Below are positions 25,515-35,169 of a stretch of DNA of 64,000 nucleotides, in pieces. The notes beneath the pieces were generated by a model. It was not told where the DNA came from. It saw only the letters and a list, made by a program, of their open reading frames with translations, and ran no database searches. The stretch is from positions 1-64,000 of the forward strand of contig NZ_CABEGA010000029.1 in assembly GCF_901521055.1 (NCBI RefSeq). Direction: 5' to 3'. The position numbers and the translations under genes were made by a program. This stretch comes from Cellulomonas hominis (GTDB lineage: Bacteria > Actinomycetota > Actinomycetes > Actinomycetales > Cellulomonadaceae). Positions within the stretch are counted from its first letter, which is position 1, and every line of letters starts with the position of its first letter.

Positions 25515-25922
25515 TCAGCGGCCGTCGGCGTCCCGCCGGTGGTCCGACTCGCCGTCGCTGTCCCCGGTGTGCGACCCGGCGCGCTCCTGCGCCGCGGTCA
25601 GCTCGTCCACGACGAGCAGGTCCCGGCGCACCTTGCCTGTCCGGAACCCGGCGCGTCCGACGAGGTGCGCGGCGACCGGTGCCGTCAGCATCTGGAACAG
25701 CGCGACCAGGACGAGCGCCCACACGGCGCTGCCGGACCGCAGCCGCAGCGACAGCCCGATCAGCACGAGCACCAGCCCGAGCACCTGCGGCTTGGTGCCC
25801 GCGTGCATCCGGGACAGCAGGTCGGGGAACCGCAGCACGCCCACGCCGGCGGCGAACGCGAGCAGCGCGCCGCCCAGCAGGCACACGGCGGCGGCCACGT
25901 CGGCGACGGCGTCCCAGCTCAT
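25515..25922 (-). CDS. mnhG: Mrp antiporter subunit G
   Basis: A 135-residue MrpG/MnhG: three membrane helices with GVLRFPDLLSRMHAGTKPQV, the family signature. A 30-residue hydrophilic tail with several acidic residues follows (after about 102). Last gene of the operon; its ATG overlaps the mnhF stop. Confidence 0.93.
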   Translation of the reverse strand: MSWDAVADVAAAVCLLGGALLAFAAGVGVLRFPDLLSRMHAGTKPQVLGLVLVLIGLSLRLRSGSAVWALVLVALFQMLTAPVAAHLVGRAGFRTGKVRRDLLVVDELTAAQERAGSHTGDSDGESDHRRDADGR

Positions 25923-26542
25923 CGGGTCCCTCCCTGGTCGTGGTCGCGGCGGCGGCCCGCCACCGGGTCGTCCTCGGCCCCGTGCATCCCGGCGTCCCGC
26001 GCGGCGGCGTCGTCCCGGTCGTCCTCGCGGGCGACGGCCTCACCGGCGTCGTCCTTGCGGGCGACCGACCGCTCCTCGTCGTCGCGCCCGCCGTCCTCAC
26101 CGACGGCGGCGTGCTCCGCCCGGGCCTCGTGGGCCTCGCGGGCGGGCGCCGGCGCCTCGACGGGCGAGGCGTCGGCCTCCCGGGCGCGGCGGGCGCGTCG
26201 CTGCGCCTGGGCCTCCTCCTCGGCGCGGATCCGCTCGGCCTCCTCCTGGGCGATCTCCTCGCGGGACCGCACCCGGCCCTCGCCGGCCGGTTCGACGGAC
26301 GCGAAGCGGGAGATCGTCACCGACCCGACGAAGCCGACCAGGGACAGCACCACGAGGATCGGGACGACGTCGGTGCGCCGCTCCACCGACGCGTACAGCG
26401 CCAGCGCCGCGACCACGACGGTCACCAGGATGTCCAGCGCGACGGTCCGGTCCAGCATCGACGGCCCGCGCTCGGCGCGGATCAGCGCGAGCGCCCCGGC
26501 CGCGGTGAGCAGGACCGCGCAGATCACGACGACGGCGGTCAT
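25919..26542 (-). CDS. mnhF: Mrp antiporter subunit F with long charged C-terminal tail
   Basis: A 207-residue protein. Residues 1-85 are a normal MrpF with three helices (LIRAERGPSMLDRTVALDIL is the hallmark). From about 86 onward there is an extra tail of about 120 residues, rich in Glu, Arg, Ala and Asp, with predicted helical and coiled segments (EEIAQEEAERIRAEEEAQAQ). Usual MrpF length is about 90, so more than half of this protein is extension. ATGA overlaps on both sides. Confidence 0.9.
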   Translation of the reverse strand: MTAVVVICAVLLTAAGALALIRAERGPSMLDRTVALDILVTVVVAALALYASVERRTDVVPILVVLSLVGFVGSVTISRFASVEPAGEGRVRSREEIAQEEAERIRAEEEAQAQRRARRAREADASPVEAPAPAREAHEARAEHAAVGEDGGRDDEERSVARKDDAGEAVAREDDRDDAAARDAGMHGAEDDPVAGRRRDHDQGGTR

Positions 26543-27135
26543 GCGCGCACCTCCGTGCGGTCGGGTCCGGCCGGGCCGGTCCGTCGGCGCCGCGGCTCCA
26601 GGCCGGCGGCGCGCATCTCGGCGTCCGAGGCGAAGGCCCGCAGCACGCGCTCCTCCTGGTCGAGCACCGACTGCCGCGCCGCCTCGACGCCTCCCGACTG
26701 CTCGACGTCCAGCACGTGCAGGTACAGCATCCCCGTGAGGCGGTGCGCCTCGACGACGAGCGAGCCCGGCACCAGCGAGCACAGCTCGGCGGTCATCGTC
26801 AGGTAGAGGTCCGAGTGGCTGCGCAGCTGCACGCCGATGACGGCGCCGTGCGGGGTGTGCCGGGGGCGCAGCGCGACCCACGAGACCTCGACGGACGCCC
26901 GCACGAGGTCCCACGCGAATCGCGCGACCAGCACGACGAGGCCCCACGGGTGCACCCGGCCGTGGAAGTCGATCGGGGTCATCCGCAGCAGGCCGGTCAC
27001 CAGCACCGCGACCACGGCGCCGGCGAGCACGTTGCCCACCGTGAAGTCGCCCCAGAGCAGCACCCAGACCACGACGAGCCAGATCATCGTGGGCCACTGG
27101 GTGGCGAGCCGCCGGCGGCGGGGGTGCAGGCTCAC
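26539..27135 (-). CDS. mnhE: Mrp antiporter subunit E
   Basis: A 198-residue MrpE with N-terminal helices (TMIWLVVVWVLLWGDFTVGN) and the conserved soluble part LTMTAELCSLVPGSLVVEAH and YLHVLDVEQSGG. GTG start overlapping the mnhD stop. It belongs to the antiporter complex; its exact role is not settled in the family. Confidence 0.92.
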   Translation of the reverse strand: MSLHPRRRRLATQWPTMIWLVVVWVLLWGDFTVGNVLAGAVVAVLVTGLLRMTPIDFHGRVHPWGLVVLVARFAWDLVRASVEVSWVALRPRHTPHGAVIGVQLRSHSDLYLTMTAELCSLVPGSLVVEAHRLTGMLYLHVLDVEQSGGVEAARQSVLDQEERVLRAFASDAEMRAAGLEPRRRRTGPAGPDRTEVRA

Positions 27136-28760
27136 GGGCCCTCCCCCTCGGCGTCGGCGGGCACGGCCTCGGCGGGCGCCGAGTCATCAGCCACGGTGGC
27201 GTCAGGCACGGTGTCCTCGTGCGCCGCCTCGGCGACGTCCGCGGACTCGCCCTCGCCGCGCCCGCCCTCGGGCAGCACCGCCTCGACGTACCCGGACCGG
27301 TCGGACAGCGCCTCGGAGGCGCGCTCCGCGTACCCGTACAGCGGGCCGGCGCCGATCGTCAGCGCGAGGCCGAGCCCCACCAGGGCCGCGGCGGAGCCGA
27401 CCATCCCGACGGGCAGGTGCGTGTCGGGCAGCGGCTCGGGCGGCGTCTGCCAGAACGCCTTGTTCCACGCCTTGATCAGCGCGTACAGCGTCAGCAGGGA
27501 GGTCAGCACTCCGCCGACGACCAGCGCCAGCGCCAGCGGCGTGCCGTCCTGGACGCCCGCCTGCAGCAGCCCGACCTTCCCGAGGAACCCGGACAGCGGC
27601 GGGATGCCGCCGAGGTTCATCGCCGGGATGAAGAACAGGATCGCCAGCACCGGCGCGATCTTCGCGAGCCCGCCCAGGGACTCCAGCGACGTCGACCCGC
27701 CCCGCCGCTCGATCAGCCCCGCGACCAGGAACAGGCCGGTCTGCACGATGATGTGGTGCGCCACGTAGTAGATGGCCGCGGCCCAGCCGGACTGCGACGC
27801 GAGCGCGATGCCGAAGATCATGTAGCCGATGTGGCTGACCAGCGTGAACGAGAGCAGCCGCTTGAGGTCGTCCTGCGCGACGGCGCCCAGGATGCCGACC
27901 ACCATCGTCGCGAGCGCCGCCCACATGAGCACGTCGTCCATGCGGCCCTCGGGGAACAGCAGGGACTGCGTGCGGATGATCGCGTACACGCCGACCTTGG
28001 TCAGCAGGCCGGCGAACACGGCCGTGACCGGCGCGGGTGCGGTCGGGTACGAGTCGGGCAGCCACGCCGACAGCGGGAAGATCGCCGCCTTGATCCCGAA
28101 CGCCAGCAGCAGCATCACCTGCAGCACCAGGCGCACGCCGGGGTCGATCTCGGGCAGCCGCTCCGCGAGCTGCGCCAGGTTCACCGTCCCCGTCGCGGCG
28201 TAGATCATGGCGATCGCCACCAGGAACAGCAGCGACGAGAGCAGCGCGACGACGACGTAGATGCTGCCCGCGCGGATCCGCTCCCCCGTGCCGCCGAGCG
28301 TGAGCAGCACGTAGGAGGCCGCGAGCAGGATCTCGAAGCCGACGTAGATGTTGAACAGGTCCCCGGACAGGAACGCGTTCGCGACGCCCGCCGCCAGGAT
28401 CAGGTACGTGGGGTGGTAGATCGACACGGGCGCGGCCTCGTCGCCGTCGGCCTCGCCCTGCGCCAGCGAGTACAGCTGGACGCACAGCGTGACCGCCGCG
28501 GAGACGGTCAGCATCAGCGCCGACAGCCGGTCCGCGACCAGGTCGATGCCGACGGGCGCCGCCCAGCCGCCGATGTCGACCACGAGCGGCCCGTCGTCGG
28601 CGAGCACGAGCAGGCTCGCCGCGACCACCAGCACGATGCTGAGCGCGGCGACGCTGATGATCCGCTGCAGCCGGGGCCGGCGGTACAGCGCGAGCGCGAG
28701 CCCCGCGCCGAACAGCGGCACGACGACGGGCAGCGGCACCAGCCAGGTGAACTCGTTCAT
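27132..28760 (-). CDS. mnhD: Mrp antiporter subunit D
   Basis: A 542-residue proton-channel-like subunit related to NuoL/M/N, with about 14 membrane helices. Motifs include LLFLVAIAMIYAATGTVNLA, LPDSYPTAPAPVTAVFAGLL and a conserved Lys in helix 7 context (IKAAIFPLSAWLPDSYP). The last 50 residues form an acidic tail (GEGESADVAEAAHEDTV). ATG start overlapping the mnhC stop. Confidence 0.95.
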   Translation of the reverse strand: MNEFTWLVPLPVVVPLFGAGLALALYRRPRLQRIISVAALSIVLVVAASLLVLADDGPLVVDIGGWAAPVGIDLVADRLSALMLTVSAAVTLCVQLYSLAQGEADGDEAAPVSIYHPTYLILAAGVANAFLSGDLFNIYVGFEILLAASYVLLTLGGTGERIRAGSIYVVVALLSSLLFLVAIAMIYAATGTVNLAQLAERLPEIDPGVRLVLQVMLLLAFGIKAAIFPLSAWLPDSYPTAPAPVTAVFAGLLTKVGVYAIIRTQSLLFPEGRMDDVLMWAALATMVVGILGAVAQDDLKRLLSFTLVSHIGYMIFGIALASQSGWAAAIYYVAHHIIVQTGLFLVAGLIERRGGSTSLESLGGLAKIAPVLAILFFIPAMNLGGIPPLSGFLGKVGLLQAGVQDGTPLALALVVGGVLTSLLTLYALIKAWNKAFWQTPPEPLPDTHLPVGMVGSAAALVGLGLALTIGAGPLYGYAERASEALSDRSGYVEAVLPEGGRGEGESADVAEAAHEDTVPDATVADDSAPAEAVPADAEGEGP

Positions 28761-29272
28761 CGGCCCGCCTGCCCCTGCTCGCCGGCGCCCGCGGGCACGG
28801 GGCCGCCGTCGTCGTCGGTCTCGTCGCGGGTCTCCGCGGCCTCCTCGTCGAGCGTGGTCGTGGTGTCCTCGGTGTCGGCGTCCTCGAAGGCGCGCTCGTC
28901 GCGGGCCGCGAGGCGGGCGATGCGGCGGTCCTCGACGTCGTCCTGCACCTCGTCGTGCCGGTGCAGCTGCCAGGACCGGTAGGCCATCGCCAGCAGGAAC
29001 GCCGTCATGCCGAGCGTGATGACGATCGCGGTCAGCACCATGGCCTGCGGGAGGGGGTCGCTCATCCGCCCCTCCTGCTCCAGGCCGACGATGGGCGGCC
29101 GGCCCGCGGCACCCCCCGCGACCAGGAACAGCAGGTTCGCGCCGTTGCCGATGAGGATGACGCCCAGCAGGACGCGGGACAGGCTCCGCTCGAGCAGCAG
29201 GTACACCCCGGCGGTCACCAGGACGACGATGACGCCGACCAGCACCAGGTTCGGGCTCATGTCGATGCTCAT
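28757..29272 (-). CDS. mnhC: Mrp antiporter subunit C with acidic tail
   Basis: A 171-residue NuoK-like subunit: three helices (VLVGVIVVLVTAGVYLLLER, VLLGVILIGNGANLLFLVAG, and one near 75-95 after PLPQAMVLTAIVI). A tail of about 65 residues, strongly acidic (EDADTEDTTTTLDEEAAETR), follows. Typical MrpC is about 110-115 residues. ATG at 29272 overlaps the mnhAB stop. Confidence 0.93.
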   Translation of the reverse strand: MSIDMSPNLVLVGVIVVLVTAGVYLLLERSLSRVLLGVILIGNGANLLFLVAGGAAGRPPIVGLEQEGRMSDPLPQAMVLTAIVITLGMTAFLLAMAYRSWQLHRHDEVQDDVEDRRIARLAARDERAFEDADTEDTTTTLDEEAAETRDETDDDGGPVPAGAGEQGQAGR

Positions 29273-32200
29273 GCCGGGCTCCCGTCGCCGTGCCGCGCGC
29301 CGGCAGCGCCGGACCTGCCGGAGGGTGCGCCGCCGTCCCCGACCAGGCCCGCCGCCGCGGCGTCCACCGTCACCTGCTCGCCCGGGTCCGCGTCGCCGCC
29401 CACGGCGCTGTCGACGTCGCCCTCGCCGTCCGCCTCCGCCTGCCGGTCGATCTCGGCCCCGAGGCTGCGCAGGATGTCGAGGACCAGCCCGACGACCACC
29501 AGGTAGACGCCGATGTCGAAGAACAGGGACGTCACGAGGTGCAGGTCGCCGATCAGCGGCAGGTGGATGTCGATGATCCACGACTGCAGCACCGTGCCGC
29601 CGAAGACCAGCGCGCCCAGGCCCACGCCGGCCGAGAGGAACAGGCCGCTGCCGAGCAGCAGACCGGGCTGCACGGGCGCCGCCTCGCCGAGCTCGTACCG
29701 GCCGCCCGCGAGATAGCGGACGATCAGCGCGATGCCCGTGACCAGGCCCGCCGCGAACCCGCCGCCGGGGGCGTTGTGCCCGGAGAACAGCAGGAACAGC
29801 GAGTACACGATCATCGTGTGGAACAGCAGGCGGACGACCACCTCGAAGACGACGGACCGTCGCCGCGGCGCCAGGGTCCGCCCGGCCCGCAGCCACTCGC
29901 CCGAGCGGTACGAGGGACGCTCCTGCGCCGGGCGGCGCACCGCGGCCATCGGGTCCTCGCCGCCGCCCCACACCTGGCGCTGCTCCGGGGCGTCGCCCGC
30001 GCGGAAGATCGCCCCGCCGCGGCGCCGGAGGAACACCAGCGAGGCCACGCCCGTCGCCGCCACGAGCAGCACCGAGATCTCGCCCATCGTGTCCCACGCG
30101 CGGATGTCGACGAGGGTCACGTTCACGATGTTCTTGCCGCCGCCGAACGCGTACGCCTCCTCGGCGAAGTCGACCGACACGGGCTCGTGCACCCGGGCGC
30201 CGGGCACGACGAGCGCCAGCGCGCCGACGGTCAGCCCCACGGCGAGCCCGATGCCGAGCCGCACCCAGCGGGAGCCGACCAGCGGGCGGTCCGAGAAGTA
30301 CGGCGGCAGCCGGCGCATGACCAGCACGAACACCACCAGGGTGACGGTCTCGACCAGCACCTGCGTGAGCGCCAGGTCCGGGGCGCCGTGCAGCAGGAAC
30401 AGCGCCGCGACGCCGTACCCGGAGACGCCCAGCAGGATGACCGCCTTGAGCCGGCGGCGGGCGCGGGCGACCAGCACCGCGGCGACGGCGACGAACAGCC
30501 CGACGACGAGCTGCGCGGGGCCGTCCCAGGGGCGCGTCTGCGCGGGCAGCCGCGTGTACGCGACCAGCGGGACGGCGACCGCCACGACGAACACCACGAG
30601 GATCCCGCCCAGGTAGAACGGCAGCGAGCCGCGCTGGGTGAGGGCGGTGACGTCGGCGGCGACGTCGTCCAGGCGGCGCATCAGCCGCCGGTACACCCGG
30701 TCGGCCTCCGGCACGTGCGGCACCGCGGCCTGGGCGACCTCGACCGGGCGGCGCGCGAGGAACAGCAGCACACCGGTGACCAGCACCGCCACGGTGATCC
30801 CGAGCGCGGGGGTGACGCCGGCCCAGAGCACCAGGTGCCCGGGCTCGCCGGCCGGGTACGCGTCGGCCTGCGGGGCGAGCAGCTCCTCGCCGAGCCCCGG
30901 CAGCAGCGCCACCGCGAGCCCGAGGACGGCGAGCAGCAGGGCCGGCCACACGAGCAGCAGAGAGGGGCGGCCGACCGGGGCGGGCTCGGCGCGGTCGTCG
31001 TCCGGGTGGGCGGAGTGGTCGACCGGCTCCTTCGCGTCCTTCCCGTCCTTGCCCGCGTCGCGCGCGGCGGACAGGGCGCGGACGGCGGCCGGGGACAGCA
31101 CCGGCTTCGTCGCGAACGCGCCCCACCACAGCCGCAGGCCGTACGCGACGGTGAGGGCGGAGCCGACCGCGACGGCGGCCAGGACCACCAGGCTGAGGGT
31201 GTCGCCGCCGTGCAGGAACGCCTCGAGCGCCGCCTCCTTCGCCACGTACCCGGCGAACGGCGGCGCGCCGATCATCGAGAGCGTCGCCAGCCCGCCGGCC
31301 AGCGCGGTGACGGGCAGCGCGCGGCCCACCCCGGACAGGCGGCGCAGGTCACGGGTGCCGGTCGCCGCGTCGACCACGCCGACCACGAGGAACAGCGCCG
31401 CCTTGAACATCGCGTGCGCGCCGACGAGCGCCAGGCCCGCCAGCGCGGTCGCGCGGGTGCCGAACCCGATCAGCAGCACGATCAGCCCCAGCTGGCTGAC
31501 GGTTCCGAACGCGAGGATGAGCTTGAGGTCGTGCTGCCGCAGCGCGCGGTACCCCCCGAGCAGCAGCGTCCCGCAGCCGAGCACCACGACGATCCAGCGC
31601 CAGGCGGGCAGGTCCGAGTAGGCGGGGGCGAACCGCGCGACCAGGTAGACGCCTGCCTTCACCATCGCCGCGGCGTGCAGGTAGGCACTCACCGGCGTCG
31701 GCGCGGCCATCGCCGCGGGCAGCCAGAAGTGCAGCGGGATCAGCGCCGACTTGCTGATCGCCCCCACCAGCACGCAGACCACGCCGGCCGTCACCAGGCC
31801 GCCGTGCGGCGGGTCGGCGATCAGCGCGGACAGCCGGTACGTCCCGGCGGCCTCGCCGAGCATGACGAGGCCCAGCAGCATCGTCAGGCCGCCGGCCGTC
31901 GTGACGACGATCGCCTGCATGGCCGCCCGGCGGCTCGCCTTGCGCTCGTGGTAGTGCCCGATGAGCAGGTAGGAGAAGACCGTCGTCAGCTCCCAGAACA
32001 CGAACAGCAGCAGGGTGTCGTCGGCGGTGACGAGCCCGAGCATCGCCCCGGCGAACGCGACCAGCACCCCGCTGAACCGGCCGAGGCCGCTGGCGTGCTC
32101 CTTGAAGTACGCGGAGCAGTACACGAGGACCACCGCGCCGACGCCCCCGACCAGCAGCGTCATCAGCCACGACAGCGTGTCGAGCCGGAACGCGAGATCC

Positions 32201-32397
32201 AGGCCCAGGCCGGGGATCCACTGCACGACCTGCGTGGGTCCGTCGCCGTCCACCACCGCGCCCGTGAGCGACAGCGCCCACACCGCGGCGGACAGCGGCG
32301 CGAGCGCGAGCACCCAGAACGCCTTCCGGCCGATCCACGCGACGAGCGCGGGCGCGACGAGGGCTGCGACGAGGTGCACCGCGAGGAGCTGCAGCAC
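29269..32397 (-). CDS. mnhA: Mrp antiporter subunit A fused to subunit B
   Basis: A 1042-residue protein. The NuoL-like MrpA part spans about 1-780 (LDTLSWLMTLLVGGVGAVVL, FVFWELTTVFSYLLIGHYHE, WLPAAMAAPTPVSAYLHAAA), followed by an MbhE-like region. An MrpB domain (about 845-985) contains FHTMIVYSLFLLFSGHNAPG and ends in an acidic disordered tail of about 55 residues. The A-B fusion is common in Gram-positives. Together with C-G it makes a full Na+(K+)/H+ antiporter for pH and salt homeostasis. GTG at 32397 is preferred over the upstream frame because the hydrophobic N-terminus begins there. Confidence 0.94.
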   Translation of the reverse strand: MLQLLAVHLVAALVAPALVAWIGRKAFWVLALAPLSAAVWALSLTGAVVDGDGPTQVVQWIPGLGLDLAFRLDTLSWLMTLLVGGVGAVVLVYCSAYFKEHASGLGRFSGVLVAFAGAMLGLVTADDTLLLFVFWELTTVFSYLLIGHYHERKASRRAAMQAIVVTTAGGLTMLLGLVMLGEAAGTYRLSALIADPPHGGLVTAGVVCVLVGAISKSALIPLHFWLPAAMAAPTPVSAYLHAAAMVKAGVYLVARFAPAYSDLPAWRWIVVVLGCGTLLLGGYRALRQHDLKLILAFGTVSQLGLIVLLIGFGTRATALAGLALVGAHAMFKAALFLVVGVVDAATGTRDLRRLSGVGRALPVTALAGGLATLSMIGAPPFAGYVAKEAALEAFLHGGDTLSLVVLAAVAVGSALTVAYGLRLWWGAFATKPVLSPAAVRALSAARDAGKDGKDAKEPVDHSAHPDDDRAEPAPVGRPSLLLVWPALLLAVLGLAVALLPGLGEELLAPQADAYPAGEPGHLVLWAGVTPALGITVAVLVTGVLLFLARRPVEVAQAAVPHVPEADRVYRRLMRRLDDVAADVTALTQRGSLPFYLGGILVVFVVAVAVPLVAYTRLPAQTRPWDGPAQLVVGLFVAVAAVLVARARRRLKAVILLGVSGYGVAALFLLHGAPDLALTQVLVETVTLVVFVLVMRRLPPYFSDRPLVGSRWVRLGIGLAVGLTVGALALVVPGARVHEPVSVDFAEEAYAFGGGKNIVNVTLVDIRAWDTMGEISVLLVAATGVASLVFLRRRGGAIFRAGDAPEQRQVWGGGEDPMAAVRRPAQERPSYRSGEWLRAGRTLAPRRRSVVFEVVVRLLFHTMIVYSLFLLFSGHNAPGGGFAAGLVTGIALIVRYLAGGRYELGEAAPVQPGLLLGSGLFLSAGVGLGALVFGGTVLQSWIIDIHLPLIGDLHLVTSLFFDIGVYLVVVGLVLDILRSLGAEIDRQAEADGEGDVDSAVGGDADPGEQVTVDAAAAGLVGDGGAPSGRSGAAGARHGDGSPA

Positions 32398-32699
32398 GTC
32401 CGCTCCGTCCTGTCGTGGGCGGGTGGTCGGTCGGTCGGGCCCACCGGCCCGGGCCCGCGCCGCGAGGGCGGACGCACCGGCGGCCGGCGGTGGTGTGGTG
32501 TTGTCAGCGGGCGTCGAGAGGCAGGTACAGCGACGCACGGCGACGCGCTGCGCGCAAGCGAGCAGGTGCCGACCGTGGTCGAGGGATTACCTGCACTCTA
32601 TCAACCGATGGCTCAGCGGCCCGGGTGAGGTGCGCCACCGGGGGGGCCGACCAGGACCTCCGGGCACCGGGGCCACGGGCGGGCGGTTAGCGTGGGCGG
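32398..32699. other. Divergent intergenic region between mnhA and the Fe-S oxidoreductase gene
   Basis: Holds the promoters of two divergent transcription units. The only structure seen is a pair of inverted 7-mers, GCAGGTA (about 32521) and TACCTGC (about 32587). No clear -10/-35 pair or known operator was recognised. Confidence 0.5.
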
Positions 32700-34958
32700 G
32701 TGGACGCGCTCCGGATCACCTGCCTCGCCGTGGTGGTGGCCGCCACGGTCGTCGGCGTCGCGGTGTTCGCCCGCGGAGCGCTCCGCCTGACGCGCACGAT
32801 CCGGATGGGCCGCCCCGCCCCGGGCCGCCTCGCACCCGTCGGCCGGCGGACCCGGCAGGTGGTGCGCGAGATGCTCGGGCACGGCCGGTTCCAGCACACC
32901 CCGGTCGTGAAGGTCGCCCACTGGACCGTCATGGTGTCGTTCCCGGTGCTGTTCTTCACGCTCGTCACCGGGTACGCGCAGGTGGTCGAGCCCCGGGCGA
33001 CGCTGCCGCTGCTCGGGCACCTCGCGCCGTGGGAGTGGCTGACCGAGGGCATCGCGTGGCTGTCGCTCGCCGGCATCCTCGCCCTGATCGCCGTCCGGGT
33101 CCGCACGACCCCCCGGGACCTCCCGCCCACCCCGGCGCGCGCGATCGCCGCCGCGGGCGCCGGGCGGGGCGACGGCACGGGACCGGCCGCCACGGAGCCC
33201 GCGCGACGCTCCCGGTTCTTCGGGTCGCACACCGGCCAGGCCGTGGTCGTCGAGGCGACCGTGCTGCTGGTCGTGCTCGCCGTGCTCCTGCTGCGCGGCC
33301 TCGAGCACGAGCTCGCCGTGCGCGACGGCTCCGCGCTCGCGAGCGTCTGGCACTTCCCGACCACCGCGTGGATCGGCGGGCTCTGGTCCGGCGCCGCGAC
33401 CTCCGCGGTGGAGGCGGCGGTCGTCGTGTGCGCGACCGTGAAGATCGTCGTCTCGATGACGTGGTTCGTCGTCGTGGGCCTGCAGCCGACGATGGGCGTC
33501 GCGTGGCACCGGTTCCTGGCGGTGCTCAACGTGTACGCGCGCCGCACCCCGGACGGCGCCCCCGCGCTCGGCCCGCTGCCGCCCGTGCGGGTCGGCGACC
33601 GCGACCTCGACGTCGCGGCCCTCGAGGACCTGCCGGACGACGCGCGGCTCGGCGTGCGCGCGGTCGAGGACCTCACCTGGAAGGGCCTGCTGGACGTCAC
33701 CACGTGCACCGAGTGCGGCCGCTGCCAGGACCAGTGCCCGGCGTGGGCGACCGGCAAGCCGCTGTCCCCCAAGCTCGTCACGCTCGCGCTGCGCGACCAC
33801 GCCGCGGCGACCGCCCCCTACCTGCGCGCCGCCCGCGCCGGGCAGGACGTCGAGCCGGGGCACGTCGACGTCGACCTGGTGGCCTCCGGGATCATCGACG
33901 CCGACGCGCTGTGGGCGTGCACGACCTGCGGCGCGTGCGTCCAGCAGTGCCCCGTCGACATCGAGCACGTCGACACCATCGTCGACATCCGCCGCTACCA
34001 GACCCTCATGGAGTCGGCGTTCCCCGCCGAGCTCGGCGGGACGTTCACGAAGCTCGAGCGGCGCGGCAACCCGTGGGGGCTCCCCGCCCGCCAGCGGCTG
34101 GACTGGGCGAAGGACCTGGACTTCGACGTGCCCGTCGTCGGGGCGGACGTCGGGTCGGCGGCCGAGGTCGACTACCTGTTCTGGGTCGGCTGCGCCGGCG
34201 CCTACGAGGAGAAGGCCCGCCGCACGACCCGCGCCGTCGCGGAGCTGCTGCACACCGCCGGGGTCTCCTTCGCGGTGCTCGGGGACGGCGAGGGCTGCAC
34301 CGGCGACCCGGCCCGGCGCGCGGGCAACGAGGTGCTCTACCAGATGCTCGCGTCCGCGAACGTGGAGACCCTCACCGCCGCGCAGGCCCGTGCCGTGGTC
34401 GTCACGTGCGCGCACTGCTTCAACACGCTGTCCCGGGAGTACCCGCAGCTCGGCGGCCGGTACGACGTGGTCCACCACACCGAGCTGCTGAACCGGCTCG
34501 TCGCGGAGGGCCGGCTCACCCCCGTCGACCGCTCCCCGGGCACGGACGCCCAGCGCGTGACCTACCACGACCCGTGCTACCTCGGCCGGCACAACGAGGT
34601 GTACGAGCCGCCGCGGGAGCTGCTCGCCGCGATCCCCGGCGTCGAGGCCGTCGAGATGCCCCGCACGCGCGAGCGCTCCTTCTGCTGCGGCGCCGGCGGG
34701 GCGCGGATGTGGATGGAGGAGTCGATCGGCACGCGCATCGGGACGGCCCGTGCCGCCGAGGCGGTGGCGACCGGGGCGGACGTGGTCGCGACGGCCTGCC
34801 CCTACTGCACGGTCATGCTGACCGACGGGGTGGCTGCGGCGGCCTCCCCGGCTGCCTCGGGCACGACCGGGGACGGCGTGGACCGCGCGGGGGTCGGCGT
34901 CCCGGAGGTCACCGACATCGCGCTGCTGCTGCTCGACCGGGTGCGCGCGGCGGGTTGA
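32700..34958 (+). CDS. Membrane-anchored (Fe-S)-binding oxidoreductase (HdrD/GlpC-like)
   Basis: A 752-residue protein. The N-terminal 280 residues contain about five to six membrane helices, NarI/HdrE-like. Two 4Fe-4S motifs follow ([12 protein letters not shown] from about 336 and [12 protein letters not shown] from about 407). Two CCG-type domains come next ([15 protein letters not shown] at about 662). This matches the mycobacterial Rv0338c-type iron-sulfur reductase family. It probably passes electrons between a soluble donor and membrane quinone; donor and acceptor unknown. GTG start at 32700. It converges on a small gene with one base between stops. Confidence 0.88.
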   Translation: MDALRITCLAVVVAATVVGVAVFARGALRLTRTIRMGRPAPGRLAPVGRRTRQVVREMLGHGRFQHTPVVKVAHWTVMVSFPVLFFTLVTGYAQVVEPRATLPLLGHLAPWEWLTEGIAWLSLAGILALIAVRVRTTPRDLPPTPARAIAAAGAGRGDGTGPAATEPARRSRFFGSHTGQAVVVEATVLLVVLAVLLLRGLEHELAVRDGSALASVWHFPTTAWIGGLWSGAATSAVEAAVVVCATVKIVVSMTWFVVVGLQPTMGVAWHRFLAVLNVYARRTPDGAPALGPLPPVRVGDRDLDVAALEDLPDDARLGVRAVEDLTWKGLLDVTTCTECGRCQDQCPAWATGKPLSPKLVTLALRDHAAATAPYLRAARAGQDVEPGHVDVDLVASGIIDADALWACTTCGACVQQCPVDIEHVDTIVDIRRYQTLMESAFPAELGGTFTKLERRGNPWGLPARQRLDWAKDLDFDVPVVGADVGSAAEVDYLFWVGCAGAYEEKARRTTRAVAELLHTAGVSFAVLGDGEGCTGDPARRAGNEVLYQMLASANVETLTAAQARAVVVTCAHCFNTLSREYPQLGGRYDVVHHTELLNRLVAEGRLTPVDRSPGTDAQRVTYHDPCYLGRHNEVYEPPRELLAAIPGVEAVEMPRTRERSFCCGAGGARMWMEESIGTRIGTARAAEAVATGADVVATACPYCTVMLTDGVAAAASPAASGTTGDGVDRAGVGVPEVTDIALLLLDRVRAAG

Positions 34959-34959
34959 G

Positions 34960-35169
34960 TCAGCGGCGTGGCCACGGCCAGCGCCACCGTCGCTGCCTGC
35001 GCGGCACGACGAACGGCTGGCTGTACGGCAGCGGCGTGTGCGCCATCCGCATGATCCACGCCGGTGTCTCCCGACCGGCCTTCGCGTTGGCCCGCACGAG
35101 GATGCGCGCGGCGTACACGTCCGACTCCTCCACCGCCCGCGTCAGCCGGACACCGTCGTCGGGAGTCAC
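34960..35169 (-). CDS. Small hypothetical protein, second of a coupled pair
   Basis: 69 residues starting with GTG that overlaps the stop of the gene upstream (GTGA). The central part (SDVYAARILVRANAKAGRET) is helical, and the end is very basic and Trp-rich (RRQRRWRWPWPRR). No family recognised. The tight coupling to the membrane protein gene at 35166 argues that it is real. Confidence 0.6.
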   Translation of the reverse strand: MTPDDGVRLTRAVEESDVYAARILVRANAKAGRETPAWIMRMAHTPLPYSQPFVVPRRQRRWRWPWPRR

